The notes beneath the pieces were generated by a model that saw only the letters and a program-made list of their open reading frames with translations, was not told the origin of the DNA and made no database searches. Positions 12,093 to 22,990 of a stretch of DNA of 64,000 nt are shown piece by piece. The DNA comes from Nemania diffusa (Eukaryota > Ascomycota > Sordariomycetes > Xylariales > Xylariaceae). The stretch lies in the NCBI GenBank assembly GCA_038501195.1, contig JBBPUQ010000005.1, positions 1,240,001 to 1,304,000 of the forward strand. The letters run 5' to 3'. The position numbers were made by a program, and so were the translations under genes. Positions within the stretch are counted from its first letter, which is position 1; every line of letters begins with the position of its first letter.

Positions 12093-13189
12093 ATGAAGTT
12101 CAGTACCACCTTGGCTGGCCTTCTGGCCTCTGCCGGTTTGGTGCTAGGAGCAACTCTCCAGCAGGTCTCTAGCTTCGGAAATAATCCTTCTTCGATCCAG
12201 ATGTACATCTATGTTCCCGATAAGGTTGCGGCGAATCCAGCCATTATCGTTGCTGTACGTATGACATCTACCTACCAGATACTCCTGAGGTGGCTTAACT
12301 ATACCTTTTACTAACCTTTGTTGCCTGTGCTTAGCTTCACCCTTGCGGCGGCTCCAGTACACAATGGTACTCGGGTACTAAGCTGCCATCATACGCAGAT
12401 AGCCAAGGGTTTATCATCATCTATCCCGGAACCACCAAATATAGCAACTGCTGGGACGTCAACAACGCGGGTTCGCTCACACATGGCGGATCAGGCGATG
12501 CTCTCGGTATTATCAGCACCGTGAACTACACACTTGAAAAATACAAGGGTGACAAGTCTAAGGTGTATGTCATGGGTGCCTCATCCGGGGCCATGATGAC
12601 AAACGTTAGTAAGTAATCCCAGTACAAAAGCTCTTTCTCGAACTAGAGTCGGGGTTTGGAAGCTGTCAATACTTCTAGGCTGCCCACATATTGATCGTGC
12701 CGGGGATGGTCATGACTAATTCCGAGTGTTATAGTGGTGGGTGCCTACCCCGACGTTTTCGAAGCCGGAGCTGCGTATTCGGGCGCTGCCTTCGCCTGCT
12801 TTGCCGGTTCTCTAGCACCCCCGACCCCCTTCGGCAATAACCAGACTTGCGCCCAAGGCATGCAGCACACCCCCGAACAGTGGGCCCAGTTCGTGTATAA
12901 TGCGTACCCCGGGTACACGGGTAAGCGTCCGCGGATGCAGGTGATCCACGGCCTCGCCGACGCGCTGGTCAGGCCGCAGTGCGGATACGAGCAGCTCAAG
13001 CAATGGTCGGCCGTGCTGGGTGTCACGAATACCAAGAACAACACGGGCAGCTCTGTCGCCGAGGGTTCCCAGTACACTGAGATGGTTTACGGCGACGGCT
13101 CGCAGCTTGTTGGATACTTCGGGCAGGGAGTTGGGCATTTCGCTCCCCCGAATGAGCCTGTTATGCTGAAATTCTTCGGGCTATTGTAA
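12093..13189 (+). CDS. Secreted CE1-family acetylxylan esterase
   Basis: Three exons, 12093-12254, 12335-12608 and 12735-13189 (introns of 80 and 126 bp with GTACGT and GTAAGT donors), give 296 residues. A signal peptide is clear (MKFSTTLAGLLASAGLVLGA). The alpha/beta-hydrolase fold shows the nucleophile elbow GASSG (Ser137), an acid in GLADALVRPQ (Asp221) and a histidine in VGHFAPP (His280). The block NCWDVNNAGSLTHGGSGD is typical of the fungal acetylxylan esterase / poly-hydroxybutyrate-depolymerase-like branch of CE1. It should be exported and remove acetyl groups from xylan. A feruloyl esterase of the same family is the main alternative. No carbohydrate-binding module is present. Confidence 0.9.
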
Positions 13190-13829
13190 TTATACGCCGA
13201 GAGTCGTAGGAGACTGTAGAATCACCGGATCTTAGGATATTCTTTAGCTCTAGGTGCACCACTATCCATTTTAGATAGTCTCTCTAGGCCCTTGTCACTA
13301 TCCTATGAGTATACTTCCAGTGCAGAAGTCTGAATCTAAGTGAAAGTAAGTGACTTGACCGAAAGTTTAGAAAAGTGGCGTGATCACGATAACACTGTGA
13401 GAGAATATGTTCGGTAATAGCGAATACATACCTCTTAGATATTGATGCATGAAATCCATGAGTAAGACTCCACCAAATACATCGAATTCCTATGAGATCC
13501 AATCGTATAGACTCCGTTATTCGGACTCGGCATAGTTACGTTGGATTTGTTGCCTGTTGAAATAGCAGTGGAGACCGCCCACATAAGACACTCATATACC
13601 CCGCCTGTTAGGCTACGGCTCGTCGTATGCGTACGCATATTTCCATATATAAGTAAGTTGACCATCCAAAAGTTCTGCCTTCTATGGCTGCTAAATTATA
13701 ACAGTCGTTACAAAGCGTGCCATAAGCTCCGTGGGCCGTTTCGTTTACTTAGCTCGACACCTAGACTGCTTGGTATTTAGCCGTTTACGTCGAGCAAACC
13801 AAATCTCATATTCCGCACAATAACATACT
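13190..13829. other. Intergenic region
   Basis: 3' flank of the esterase and promoter of the GNAT gene. Nothing else is recognised. Confidence 0.5.
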
Positions 13830-14285
13830 ATGGCTGCAAGAGCTCTCGCTGCGGGCTACGTCTTAGTCGAGGGGTATCCTTCGGTAGAGGACTACTTGTA
13901 CATGCGGGCTACATGCAAGTTGTCGCTCAGGAACGCGGAACAAGCTGCCGCCTCTCTCAAAGGTAGCTGGTATGGCGTTTACATTGCCGAGGAGGCGACG
14001 CCCACGAAACCGGTCGCGATGGGCCGGGTCATCGGGGACGGCGGTTGGTATTTCTTGATTGCGGATATGATGACGCTGCCGGAGCACCAGCGGAAAGGAT
14101 TGGCTGATGTGGTCTTGAAAGATCTGCTGGCGAGGATCAAATTGCGAGCTGCAAAGGGACGGGCGTACGTGACGCTATGCGCCGATCCCCCTGGGCGCAA
14201 GCTGTATCAAAATAACGGTTTCAAAGATACGATGCCCCAGCAGATGGGCATGAGTTTGCTCATAGACGCGGGAGAAGAACAATGA
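13830..14285 (+). CDS. GNAT-family N-acetyltransferase
   Basis: Intronless, 151 residues. The acetyl-CoA-binding motif A is present as LPEHQRKGLADVVLKDLL (Q/R-x-x-G-x-A type, around residues 89-106). It is preceded by the beta-strand pair PVAMGRVIGDGGWYFLIADM and followed by the motif-B-like segment GRKLYQNNGFKDTMPQQMGM. This layout matches small fungal GNATs that acetylate amines or small molecules; the substrate cannot be told. The start is the first ATG and gives a normal-length GNAT with no targeting signal, so a cytosolic site is likely. It sits between two unrelated genes on the same strand. Confidence 0.85.
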   Translation: MAARALAAGYVLVEGYPSVEDYLYMRATCKLSLRNAEQAAASLKGSWYGVYIAEEATPTKPVAMGRVIGDGGWYFLIADMMTLPEHQRKGLADVVLKDLLARIKLRAAKGRAYVTLCADPPGRKLYQNNGFKDTMPQQMGMSLLIDAGEEQ

Positions 14286-15433
14286 TGCATATTGGCCGGC
14301 GCCGCAGATGATGTGTTACATTACAGCTCAGGGAATTTCTGTAGCGGGGTGGACTACGATGTACGTCGTTTGTGATAATTCTCCTTCAGCTCCATGTGTT
14401 CTGTCTGTGCTATCATGAGCTAGTATTGTAGACGATGTGAGAACTACCGGGCTTCGTAATGTCGACAAATGCAACAACCTATGAGCTGGTATCGTGCCAT
14501 CAAGAAATATATAGGAGCTCATCTCATCTTTCATCCTTACAGAAGCTTTTTCTAGCTTTAGCTCTTCTAAACAGGAGTTAGGTGGATAGTAAGTAGACGT
14601 TCGTGAGAAGTGAAGGTCGTCGTTTCGCTTTCCACTCATTTTGGAAGCATACTCAATTGACAGTCTACATTATCGCAGCGTAAATAGTAAAAAAGGCGTT
14701 AATATTAACCATTGTAAGTATAGTCTATAGAAATATGCTTAATGAGCCGTCTGTGAGAAGAATTGGTTGTGGTATGGAGCTAGATATGTACAGTAACATC
14801 CATCGTGAAGAGTTTCTTAATACAAAAGCTGTTGGAGCGGGACGTTTCGGTCCGCCGCATACTTACTAGGAAGTAAGTCCTATTTAGTAGATCGACGAAC
14901 TGCTAACTATATCCGGGGGAACCGCCGAGCGAGCCAGCTGGCTACCCACTTTATTGGGCGCCACGAGCATCGGTTTAAATCGGCCCCTTGGGTAACAATG
15001 ATAGACTTCTACGTCATTCCTCAGCAAAACTATTAGTCAACCCAAGTACCTCGTTATCTTCTCTACCGCCCTTCAGGATTCCACGTTTCAGTGTTTCAAC
15101 AATCGCGGCTAGAAAACAACAGGATCTCTTCTTCACAAGGCGTTTCTTGTCAGCCTTGGGCAGGTCACAGGGGCGAATGAATAAGAACATGAAGCCAACG
15201 GTGTCCTGGACTCTCTCACTACTTACCTTCGTTGCCTTTCGCACCCGGTACATTGCCTCACCATGAGCGTTGATGAACGATTAAACTTGATTGCTTGCAC
15301 ATAGTGTTGACTTTCTCATTCCTTTACCCTCATTCTCATCCTCATCTCACTAGCACCACTTCGTTTATCTACCGCCCATCGTCGAGCCTGAGCCCACGCC
15401 CGCGCCCGCGCCTGCGCTACAGCAGCTTCATCC
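14286..15433. other. Intergenic region upstream of the Vps62-type gene
   Basis: About 1.1 kb. The last 150 bases are pyrimidine-rich (CTCATTCTCATCC type), as in many fungal leaders. A 92-codon open frame (14988-15266) has no support. Confidence 0.5.
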
Positions 15434-16954
15434 ATGTACCACTTTCACCGCATCGCTATTGCGGTCGCCACCTTCATTTTCCTTGTCGTTGTACTTACAA
15501 CTCTGCCTCGCTTCCTCAACCCAGTTCCTCCTAGTAAAGAAAAAATCGAAGCTGACCAGCGATGGGTCAACACCTCCCCATCCTGGCTTGATCGACAGGC
15601 TTGTCGCTGGGTTGGCTTGTGCGGATTAATGCATCTTAAACCGGATCCGCCAGTCAGACTCATATCTACCCACGAAGGCGCATGTGCGAATGGCATGAAG
15701 CACCGCTCTGCATCTTATGACATTCCTGGAACTGGAAAGAGCATTAAGACGAGAGAACTGAGGGAAATACCGGCCTATGTGCTCGATTATGCCCCGTTCG
15801 TTCATCTCTATTCGGAGGAGCACTTCTGGCCTTCTGATATAGAGGATCATATCAAACATGTAATGCCATATACTAATGACACACCATTAAACCAAACAGA
15901 GTCGTTATCCCTATCAAGTTTAAACCAGTTAGATGTCCATAACGGGCTCATAACTCTAAAAAGCAACGACGATGTTGAGTGTCGCCCAGATTGGCTTCAC
16001 AGTACAGCAAACATTCCTATCTCATCTGAGGATACACTTGATGACTATGATGTCGACGTCGGGACCCCAGAAAGAATGCGGCTACAAGAAGACACAACAT
16101 GGTTTGATGTCGACAAAAAGCACCCTCTCCACCGTATTTCGGACCCGAGGAAGGTACCAGATGGTGAGACCAAAATTCGGCTACCGTCAAAGCGCTCATA
16201 CACCTCCCTTGCTCGTGAGCAACGCCGGATTGCGGATCGGGATGCGCAAAATAAACCTGACGTAGAAGGGTATTCACAAGCTCCAGCAACGCTCGTCCTG
16301 GTAGACAAAGGATCTGGCATCGTTGATGCCTTCTGGTTCTTCTTTTATGCCTACAACTTGGGGCAAACTGTCCTTGGAACGCGATATGGAAACCACGTGG
16401 GCGATTGGGAACATGCGATGGTCCGGTTCGAATCAGGCATGCCTCGTGCTATGTACTTTAGCGAGCATGAGGGTGGCCAAGCGTACGCATGGCAAGCCGT
16501 CGAGAAGCGTGGAAACGGGACGCAGACACAACGCCCCGTTATCTACAGTGCTGTCGGTAGTCATGCCATGTACGCAATGCCTGGGAATCACCCTTACGTG
16601 CTACCCTTCGAAATGCTCAAAGACGTGACGGACCGTGGGCCGCTTTGGGATCCGTCAAAGAATTTCCGGAGCTACTGGTATGACTATTCAGCAGCTGAAG
16701 GGGAAGGATTAGAGCCAACCCAGGAGAACCCTAATGCTCCTACGGGCTGGTTCCACTTCAAAGGTCGATGGGGTGACAGGATTTATGGTCTCGACGACAA
16801 ACGCCAATGGCGGCTTTTCGGCCAGTACCACTATGTTACTGGCCCACAAGGGCCCAAGTTTAAGAATTTAGGGCGACGTAAGGTGTGTCAGACTTCAAGA
16901 TGCCGAATAATACATTCCATCGCTGAAGGTCGAAAGGGAAGTTGGCATTCATAG
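15434..16954 (+). CDS. Vps62-family membrane-anchored protein
   Basis: Intronless, 506 residues. An N-terminal hydrophobic helix (about 7-24, IAIAVATFIFLVVVLTTL) makes it a type II or signal-anchored protein. The conserved Vps62 region covers about 95-480, with VDAFWFFFYAYNLG, GNHVGDWEHAMVRF, YFSEHEGGQAYAW, YSAVGSHAMYAMPGNHPY and GRWGDRIYGL. Yeast Vps62 was linked to cytoplasm-to-vacuole sorting, but its biochemistry is not known. The His/Asp/Glu-rich conserved blocks suggest a metal or catalytic site, which is inference. The first ATG of the frame lies directly before the hydrophobic helix, which supports the start. Confidence 0.85.
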   Translation: MYHFHRIAIAVATFIFLVVVLTTLPRFLNPVPPSKEKIEADQRWVNTSPSWLDRQACRWVGLCGLMHLKPDPPVRLISTHEGACANGMKHRSASYDIPGTGKSIKTRELREIPAYVLDYAPFVHLYSEEHFWPSDIEDHIKHVMPYTNDTPLNQTESLSLSSLNQLDVHNGLITLKSNDDVECRPDWLHSTANIPISSEDTLDDYDVDVGTPERMRLQEDTTWFDVDKKHPLHRISDPRKVPDGETKIRLPSKRSYTSLAREQRRIADRDAQNKPDVEGYSQAPATLVLVDKGSGIVDAFWFFFYAYNLGQTVLGTRYGNHVGDWEHAMVRFESGMPRAMYFSEHEGGQAYAWQAVEKRGNGTQTQRPVIYSAVGSHAMYAMPGNHPYVLPFEMLKDVTDRGPLWDPSKNFRSYWYDYSAAEGEGLEPTQENPNAPTGWFHFKGRWGDRIYGLDDKRQWRLFGQYHYVTGPQGPKFKNLGRRKVCQTSRCRIIHSIAEGRKGSWHS

Positions 16955-17673
16955 ACGAGACAGTTTGGTTTACAGGCGTACAATAAGATAGCAGGCAAGA
17001 TACCCAGTGAAATGTCGAATTTAAGTTAACCAATCTAAGCATGTAGACGAGAATGTATAGCACGAAAGTAAGATGCGCTACCGGTGACCTGGGTCCAGCT
17101 GACTTTGGGCCACACCGAAATCGTGAGAGTAGCATCGGCTTCACACCAAACCAGACCAGCGGTACTGCTAGTCTGGATAATAGGTCATTCGATCCAAGCC
17201 GCACATGCTTCCGAAAGTAGAGTAGATAGGCTTCGGTGAACGGGGTATTGTGTTGTTCACTGAAGTTAGCTGCGGGGGTAGTCCTCTCCACATTCGATGT
17301 CTCCCCCAGAGCCCCCGGATACCCCATAACTCCTCGCGACCTACCATTGGAGCGCCTAACGATGACGGGTAGCATCATGTTGAAAACCCTCCACTCAGCA
17401 TCATGTTCTTTACCGGCCAGTCCGGACCCATGCTACAGGAGTTCAGATGCTATACCTATTCTGTATCTGTGCTCACCATAGCGAATGGATTGGCCGTCGC
17501 GTGGCTGGCCCTTCACCTAGACTAGGGTCTCGTCACGATGTGCAGATATATAAGAGGGCGAAGTCGCCAGCCCTTATTTATATATATCCCGGTACATAAG
17601 GTCTGCCTTAACAACTACGAGGGTGCCCTGGAGCTTCTAAATCATCTCGGGTACCATTAGCAAGTTGAGCAAA
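16955..17673. other. Intergenic region with promoter-proximal palindrome
   Basis: Spacer between the Vps62-type gene and the sugar transporter. At 17546-17587 a TATA-rich imperfect palindrome has a core of GGCGA-AG-TCGCC flanked by ATAAG and CTTAT. It lies about 90-130 bases upstream of the transporter ATG and may contain its TATA region. No gene is seen; a 173-codon minus-strand frame (16860-17378) overlaps the previous gene and lacks any domain. Confidence 0.45.
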
Positions 17674-19900
17674 ATGGATCCTCATACCTATCAAGTAAGT
17701 CGCTTTTTATAAAGACATACTCGTGAATATATCCGTTCCGCTTTTTCAGTCACGGAGTCGAACACCAAACGGCATGCCTTACCGAGATATATACTAGATT
17801 ATTAACATGAAATTAGTTCCTAGTGGCTGTATTTGCCTCTTTCGGATCACTACTTTTTGGCTACGATCTTGGAGTGATTGCCGGTGTAGTCGGCAGCTCG
17901 GCCTATACGGCGCGGTTTCAAGCCAACGCAGCGCAAAAGTGAATAGTCGCTGTCTTTCTGTCGAAGTTATGTACTAACGCAAAAAAGTGGTGCAGTCGTA
18001 TCCCTCTTCACGGGCGGAGCGTTCTTCGGCGCCGGTTTTGCCGGTCTAGCTGGTGATCATCTAGGTCGACGGCTCACCATCATGATGGGCGCTCTGATCT
18101 TCATCCTAGGAGGAGGTATTCAGACAGGGGCGAACACGATTAACTATCTATATGCTGGACGGGCCCTAGCTGGTACCGGTGTGGGTTTCTTAACCATGAT
18201 TATTCGGTATGTCAAACTTGCGCCTGACTGTTGTTCTGGAAAGCTAACATTTGTTACAGTACGTAACCCAATCTTGCAATTCAACATCACCGACTTGACT
18301 ACAACGTCTATGAGATATATCTTCTAATGAGGAGCTTCTTCTTAGCTGTATACCAAAGTGAAATCTCCCACCCCTCAATCCGAGGACGTGTGACAAGTCT
18401 TCAGCAATTTATGCTCGGGATCGGTGCCCTTGTCGCTGGTTGGACGACGTATGGGTGCTATACCAACTTGAAGAACGACGCCCAATGGCGGATACCGCTA
18501 GGTATTCAAATCGTCCCCGCGGTCGTCCTTGCTGCCTTGATCTTGCTGTTCCCGGAAAGTCCCCGTTGGCTCATCGACCATAACAAGTATATTCCCCTAT
18601 CCCACGTGCGTTAATGAACATAGGCAGTCACTAACAACGAGCAGACCTGATGAAGGACTTGCTACTCTTGCGAGACTTCACGCTGGCGGCGATATCCACG
18701 ATCCTTGGGTCCGCGCCGAGTTCGCTCAGATCCAAGAGTCCATTACGGACGAGCACGAACAGGAAGCGAAGAGCTATGTCGAACTCTTCAAGAACAAGTG
18801 AGTCCCGTACTACTTCATTGCCTTTATACGGCACTCAAATCTAGCATTGGTCTAACCACGATTCTCCCAGATCCGCATTTCGCCGCTTGTTCCTCGCCTG
18901 TTCCATCCAGGCCGCCGTCCAGTTCACCGGCGTTTCGGCAATCCAGTATTTCTCGGTCCCAATCTTCGCCCAGATCGGTATATCGGCTGAGAACGCACTC
19001 AAGTACCAGGCTATCAACAGCGTCCTTGCGCTCCTTGCGCAGTTTCTCTGCATCTTGACCATTGACAAATTTGGCCGGAGACCTGTCTTCATCATTGGAA
19101 ACTTGGTAAACTGCGCGACATTTGTCGTCGTTGCTATTCTGCTTGGTATGCATCCCCTCTAGGATGAGATAACTTCGTCGCCGGAGACGAGCCAGTGCTT
19201 ACTCATCGCCTTTTGCAGCTCTATTCCCTCCGTCGTCAAATTCGGGCAGTACTGCCGGATGGGGTTTTATCATTGTGTAAGTAAAATAGTTTTTGAATCT
19301 CGATTACAGTAACGTTATGACTAACTATATCACTAGCACCTGGATTTTCAACATCTCGTTCTCATACGCTTGCGGGCCATTATCTTGGTATGTATTTATT
19401 CAACTCTCCACATGATCAAACCCCCTAGAGATTTTCCTTATATCTTAGAAAGCCCCATGGCGTCTTAATTGCCATACGCTTCCCTATAGCACCCCTTTCC
19501 CATGACATACAAGATCACCAACAGTAATTAATAACCCCTCTTCTCGAATAGGATCATCCCGGCCGAGATTTTCGACACACATACACGTAGCAAGGGCGTC
19601 TCAATCGCAACAATGACGAGCTTTGCCTTCAACACGCTCATTGGGCAGATAACGCAGATTGCCATAGACAACGTGGGCTGGAGGTACTTCCTACTATTCA
19701 TCATCGCCAACCTGACGAATGCCATCTTCTTCTACATCATCTTGCCCGAGACGAAGCGTCTGCCACTTGAAGAGATGAACTACCTCTTCACCCACGCGCC
19801 GTGGATCGTGGCCCGTGTTGATCCTCAGAAGTATAGGGCCAATCTTGCGGAGGATGTCGACAGGCGTGCTGAGGAGCTGCGCGAGAAGGGTGAGCTGTAG
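17674..19900 (+). CDS. MFS sugar transporter (nine exons)
   Basis: Proposed exons: 17674-17694, 17817-17938, 17988-18206, 18332-18586, 18645-18797, 18871-19145, 19219-19276, 19337-19387 and 19552-19900, giving 500 residues. Family motifs are plain: FGSLLFGYDLGVIAG in TM1, GDHLGRRLTI, PESPRWLID after TM6, GRRPVFIIGN, and PETKRLPLEEMN after TM12. The best guess is proton-coupled monosaccharide uptake at the plasma membrane. The exon 3-4 junction is doubtful. Relatives read MI-(V/I)-PLYQSE there. Here the only in-frame acceptor is a weak GAG at 18329-18331, giving MIIRSFFLAVYQSE, while the better TTAG acceptor at 18341-18344 shifts the frame to a stop. All other junctions have good GT-AG sites and keep the frame. 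Confidence 0.75.
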
Positions 19901-21309
19901 GACACCGACATGAAGTTTGAAAGTTGTATTTGATGGCAATCGAAGTGAGAGGGTGGCACGCATAGCATAGGCTATTAGCATGACATTTTGGCTTTTGTAG
20001 ATATGCCCAAATCCATATCCATCATGTACACTCGGCCTCGAAGTCTCATCAATACTAATCATTCCTCTCAACAATCACACTTGTATCTGTACTGTGTCGC
20101 CACATCAGAACAACTTTTTCTTCAATGACTACTTAAGCATTCTTACAACTTATAGAGTTATGCTAAGGCCTCATATAATGACACAAGAAAAGAGTTGGTC
20201 TATTAGAGTACCTACCCTCTTGCTCTCACAATAATCCAACTAAACCCAGCTATTCCATCCCATATATAGGAACCTGACCCAAACGTTTCGTTTCTTTCTA
20301 GAGTTAAGAGCTCATCAACACTACACAATAACGAAACCCAAAAACAGCACAAAGAATTTAAGAGACCAGTTGAATATAATTTTTTTATATTTATAAATAT
20401 TAGTGGGGAGAATTTCAGTTCGAAGAACTCAATGTACTAATTTGTTCTGCTGTTATAGCCGAGTGATAGACCTAAATACAACAATTCCTAGATGGACACA
20501 CTTCTTTTATGTTGGCTTTGTCTCCTATAATTTGAATTATAGGCATGAATCCTCAGAATCACTTGCCTGTGAGTAACGTAGAAATTTTGATATGCTCGGA
20601 GGGTAAAGGGCCCGGGGGGCTAGTAAGTGACAACCGACAGAGTCTTGCTACCTCGCCGAGAACATTGATAAAGGAGCTTTTCGACGATGGCACATGAGCC
20701 ATACTCTCTACTGGCAGCTAGCTGTATTATCCTTACGCTTGCACCCGCCTTGTTTTGTCAGTTCTAGGTACAGGTTACTACATCGTGTAACACCCACAAA
20801 CACCCACTACTCCTCCCCCAAGGGCAGGGGCCATCAAAAGGCACATCGTCGATGAGACTAGCTCCTAGAACTAGACCTCGCGTCTGCTACTGCCTCGTAT
20901 CTTGAGGGCTAAGACCAAGGGCACCTACCTGTGTCTATTTTGTAAACACAAGACCAAAAGGTTGGATCTCCTCAGCCCTCACACCACACACAACCTCCTC
21001 TTCTCATCCTCAAATTCGTTTCTGTGGCTAGACTACAGACTTCATACCTTTCTATCCTTGAAACATTCATACTCCAGACCACCCTATCTTGCAATTGTTT
21101 ATAAAAAAGTGAAAGCATCAACCTGTATTCCATCTTGGTACATTAGGATCTCATTTTCGAGTCCCTTACCCTATTCAACACCCTGCCTTTCATTCTTCCA
21201 GGGCTTCATCCTCCGCATTTGCAACAGCACTTAACCAATACATTGCCTCTTCACAGTCATCACGTTATACACCGTTGAAAACTGATATCACAGTTTCTAT
21301 TACTCCAAT
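19901..21309. other. Intergenic region
   Basis: 3' flank of the transporter, an AT-richer stretch (about 20350-20560), then the long pyrimidine-rich leader of the 2EXR gene (about 20940-21300). Nothing coding is supported. Confidence 0.5.
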
Positions 21310-22990
21310 ATGTCTAATGCCTCGTTTACCGGCTTCTCCCAGCTCCCCACTGAGCTCCAGCTCAAGGTTTGGGAGAAGTCCATCGGTCGCACACGTATTC
21401 ATATTCTACACCCAGCACCATTTGATGTCTTCCACTGGTACCAGGACTTCGCCTGTCCCCTCTATCTGTAAGTATTCCTGAGTCTTGTATCTCCCCTTGA
21501 TGCAAAGCGGTTCTGTCAAATGCTCGTGCTCGTTCCCCAAGCCCCTAGACATGAGCTACTGCTGTATCATGGAATGGCAGTGTCTAACATCCGACCTGTT
21601 ACAGAGCCATCGACGCGAGAACCAACAAGCCAATCGAGGGAAACCCTCTGCTACGCCTGGCACCCTTGTTGTCTTGCAAGGCGGCGCTTAAGGAGCTTAG
21701 TCGCAGGCTGGTGAAGGCTGACCTCTTCTCCTTCGAGCCCGATGCCATAAAGGGACACAGATCACCATCGACTTGTCAACAGGAGGTAGACATCATCGTT
21801 GCCAAGAGACACAACAGGGACGTCATCAAGATCTTCAACTTCCTTGTTCAATTCGCGGACTGGCTTCGCACGAGCCTGCGCAATGAAGAGCGACTCAGAC
21901 AGAACCACCAGAGTATCATCGAGACCACTACGGGGTTCAAGAGCGTAAGTTATTTTCAACTCTTTTAATTTATATCCGCTTGTTGCCATGGCCAAGTCCG
22001 ATCAAGGCTACAGAGTTTCTTGAGCTCAGCACATTTCCCCGATCTCCCTCGAATCATGTTCGAGATGGCAAGCTGAGACTAACCCCGTACCCATGGTAGA
22101 TCAACGATGGTCTCGCCCATAACATCGGCGACCACCTCCCAGCCCTCCCCCAAAGTGTCTACGCCAGCTTCCAGATGCACTTCGCCGCCATCGGCCGCAG
22201 CATCGGCGGCGCGCTGCGCGCCCTGCAGAACTACCAGGACAACCTCGACTCTGCTAAGGCCAGAGACAAGCACCGCCGCGCCGGCCGCAAGCACGTGCTG
22301 GTCCTGCAGCTGGACCTCGAGCGCGCCCTGCGCGGCATAGAGCACTGGGCGATGCCGGGTCCCGCGCACGCGCTCCTGCTAGGCGCCCTCGACTTCGACA
22401 GCGCGGAGGCGCGGCGCGCCAGGCAGAGCTTCTCGGTGGCCACGGACCGCGACCTCGTGTACGTGACGGACCCGCGCTGCTGCGACCTCTTCCTGCACGT
22501 CTGGGGCAGCCCCTGGTGCAAGAAGGTGCGGTACCTGGCCGTGCTGGTCGTCGACTGCGCCGTGCAGATGGAGTGGTACAACGCGGACGTCGCCGTGCGC
22601 GCGCGCAACACGTGGCCGTTCCAGGCGCTCTTGTTCGAGGGGTGCGAGGTCAGGGAGATCATGCTCGTCGTGCGCCCGGCCGTGAACCCGCGCAACCTGC
22701 CGGCGGAGCAGAGCCAGCGCCGCGAGCGCCTGCTTGCGCTGCCGCGCGATGTTTATGGGTTTGTGGACTACGGCATCCTTCACGGGGATACGGACTTGTT
22801 CTCGGCGATGGACTCGAACGTCATCAAGCAGAATTTCACAACCTACAGGCGCGACTTGGGGGAGATGATTCCGGAGGACTTGAAGCAGAAGATCAAGCTT
22901 CGCTTCGTGGTCGACCTGGATTGCGAATCTATTGGCATGACTAATGCTGAGGGCGCGGGGGCCGTCTATAAGCGCTCACTGCGCAACTGA
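21310..22990 (+). CDS. 2EXR-domain protein of unknown function
   Basis: Three exons, 21310-21467, 21605-21944 and 22100-22990, all with GTAAGT donors, join in frame to 462 residues. The N-terminus (about 6-60) carries the fungal 2EXR pattern FTGFSQLPTELQLKVWEKSI followed by RIHIL, an F-box-like helical motif found in large fungal families. The rest has helical segments and a GC-rich third exon (about 65-70% G+C by eye) with no second domain that I recognise. 2EXR proteins have no established biochemical role; their resemblance to F-box proteins suggests protein-protein interaction. The GC contrast between exon 3 and exons 1-2 is sharp but reading frame and splicing are intact. Confidence 0.8.

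Noticed and set aside
16424..16434. GGTTCGAATC, a tRNA B-box-like match
   Set aside because: It lies within conserved Vps62 coding sequence and no cloverleaf can be drawn around it. I found no convincing tRNA or rRNA in the window.
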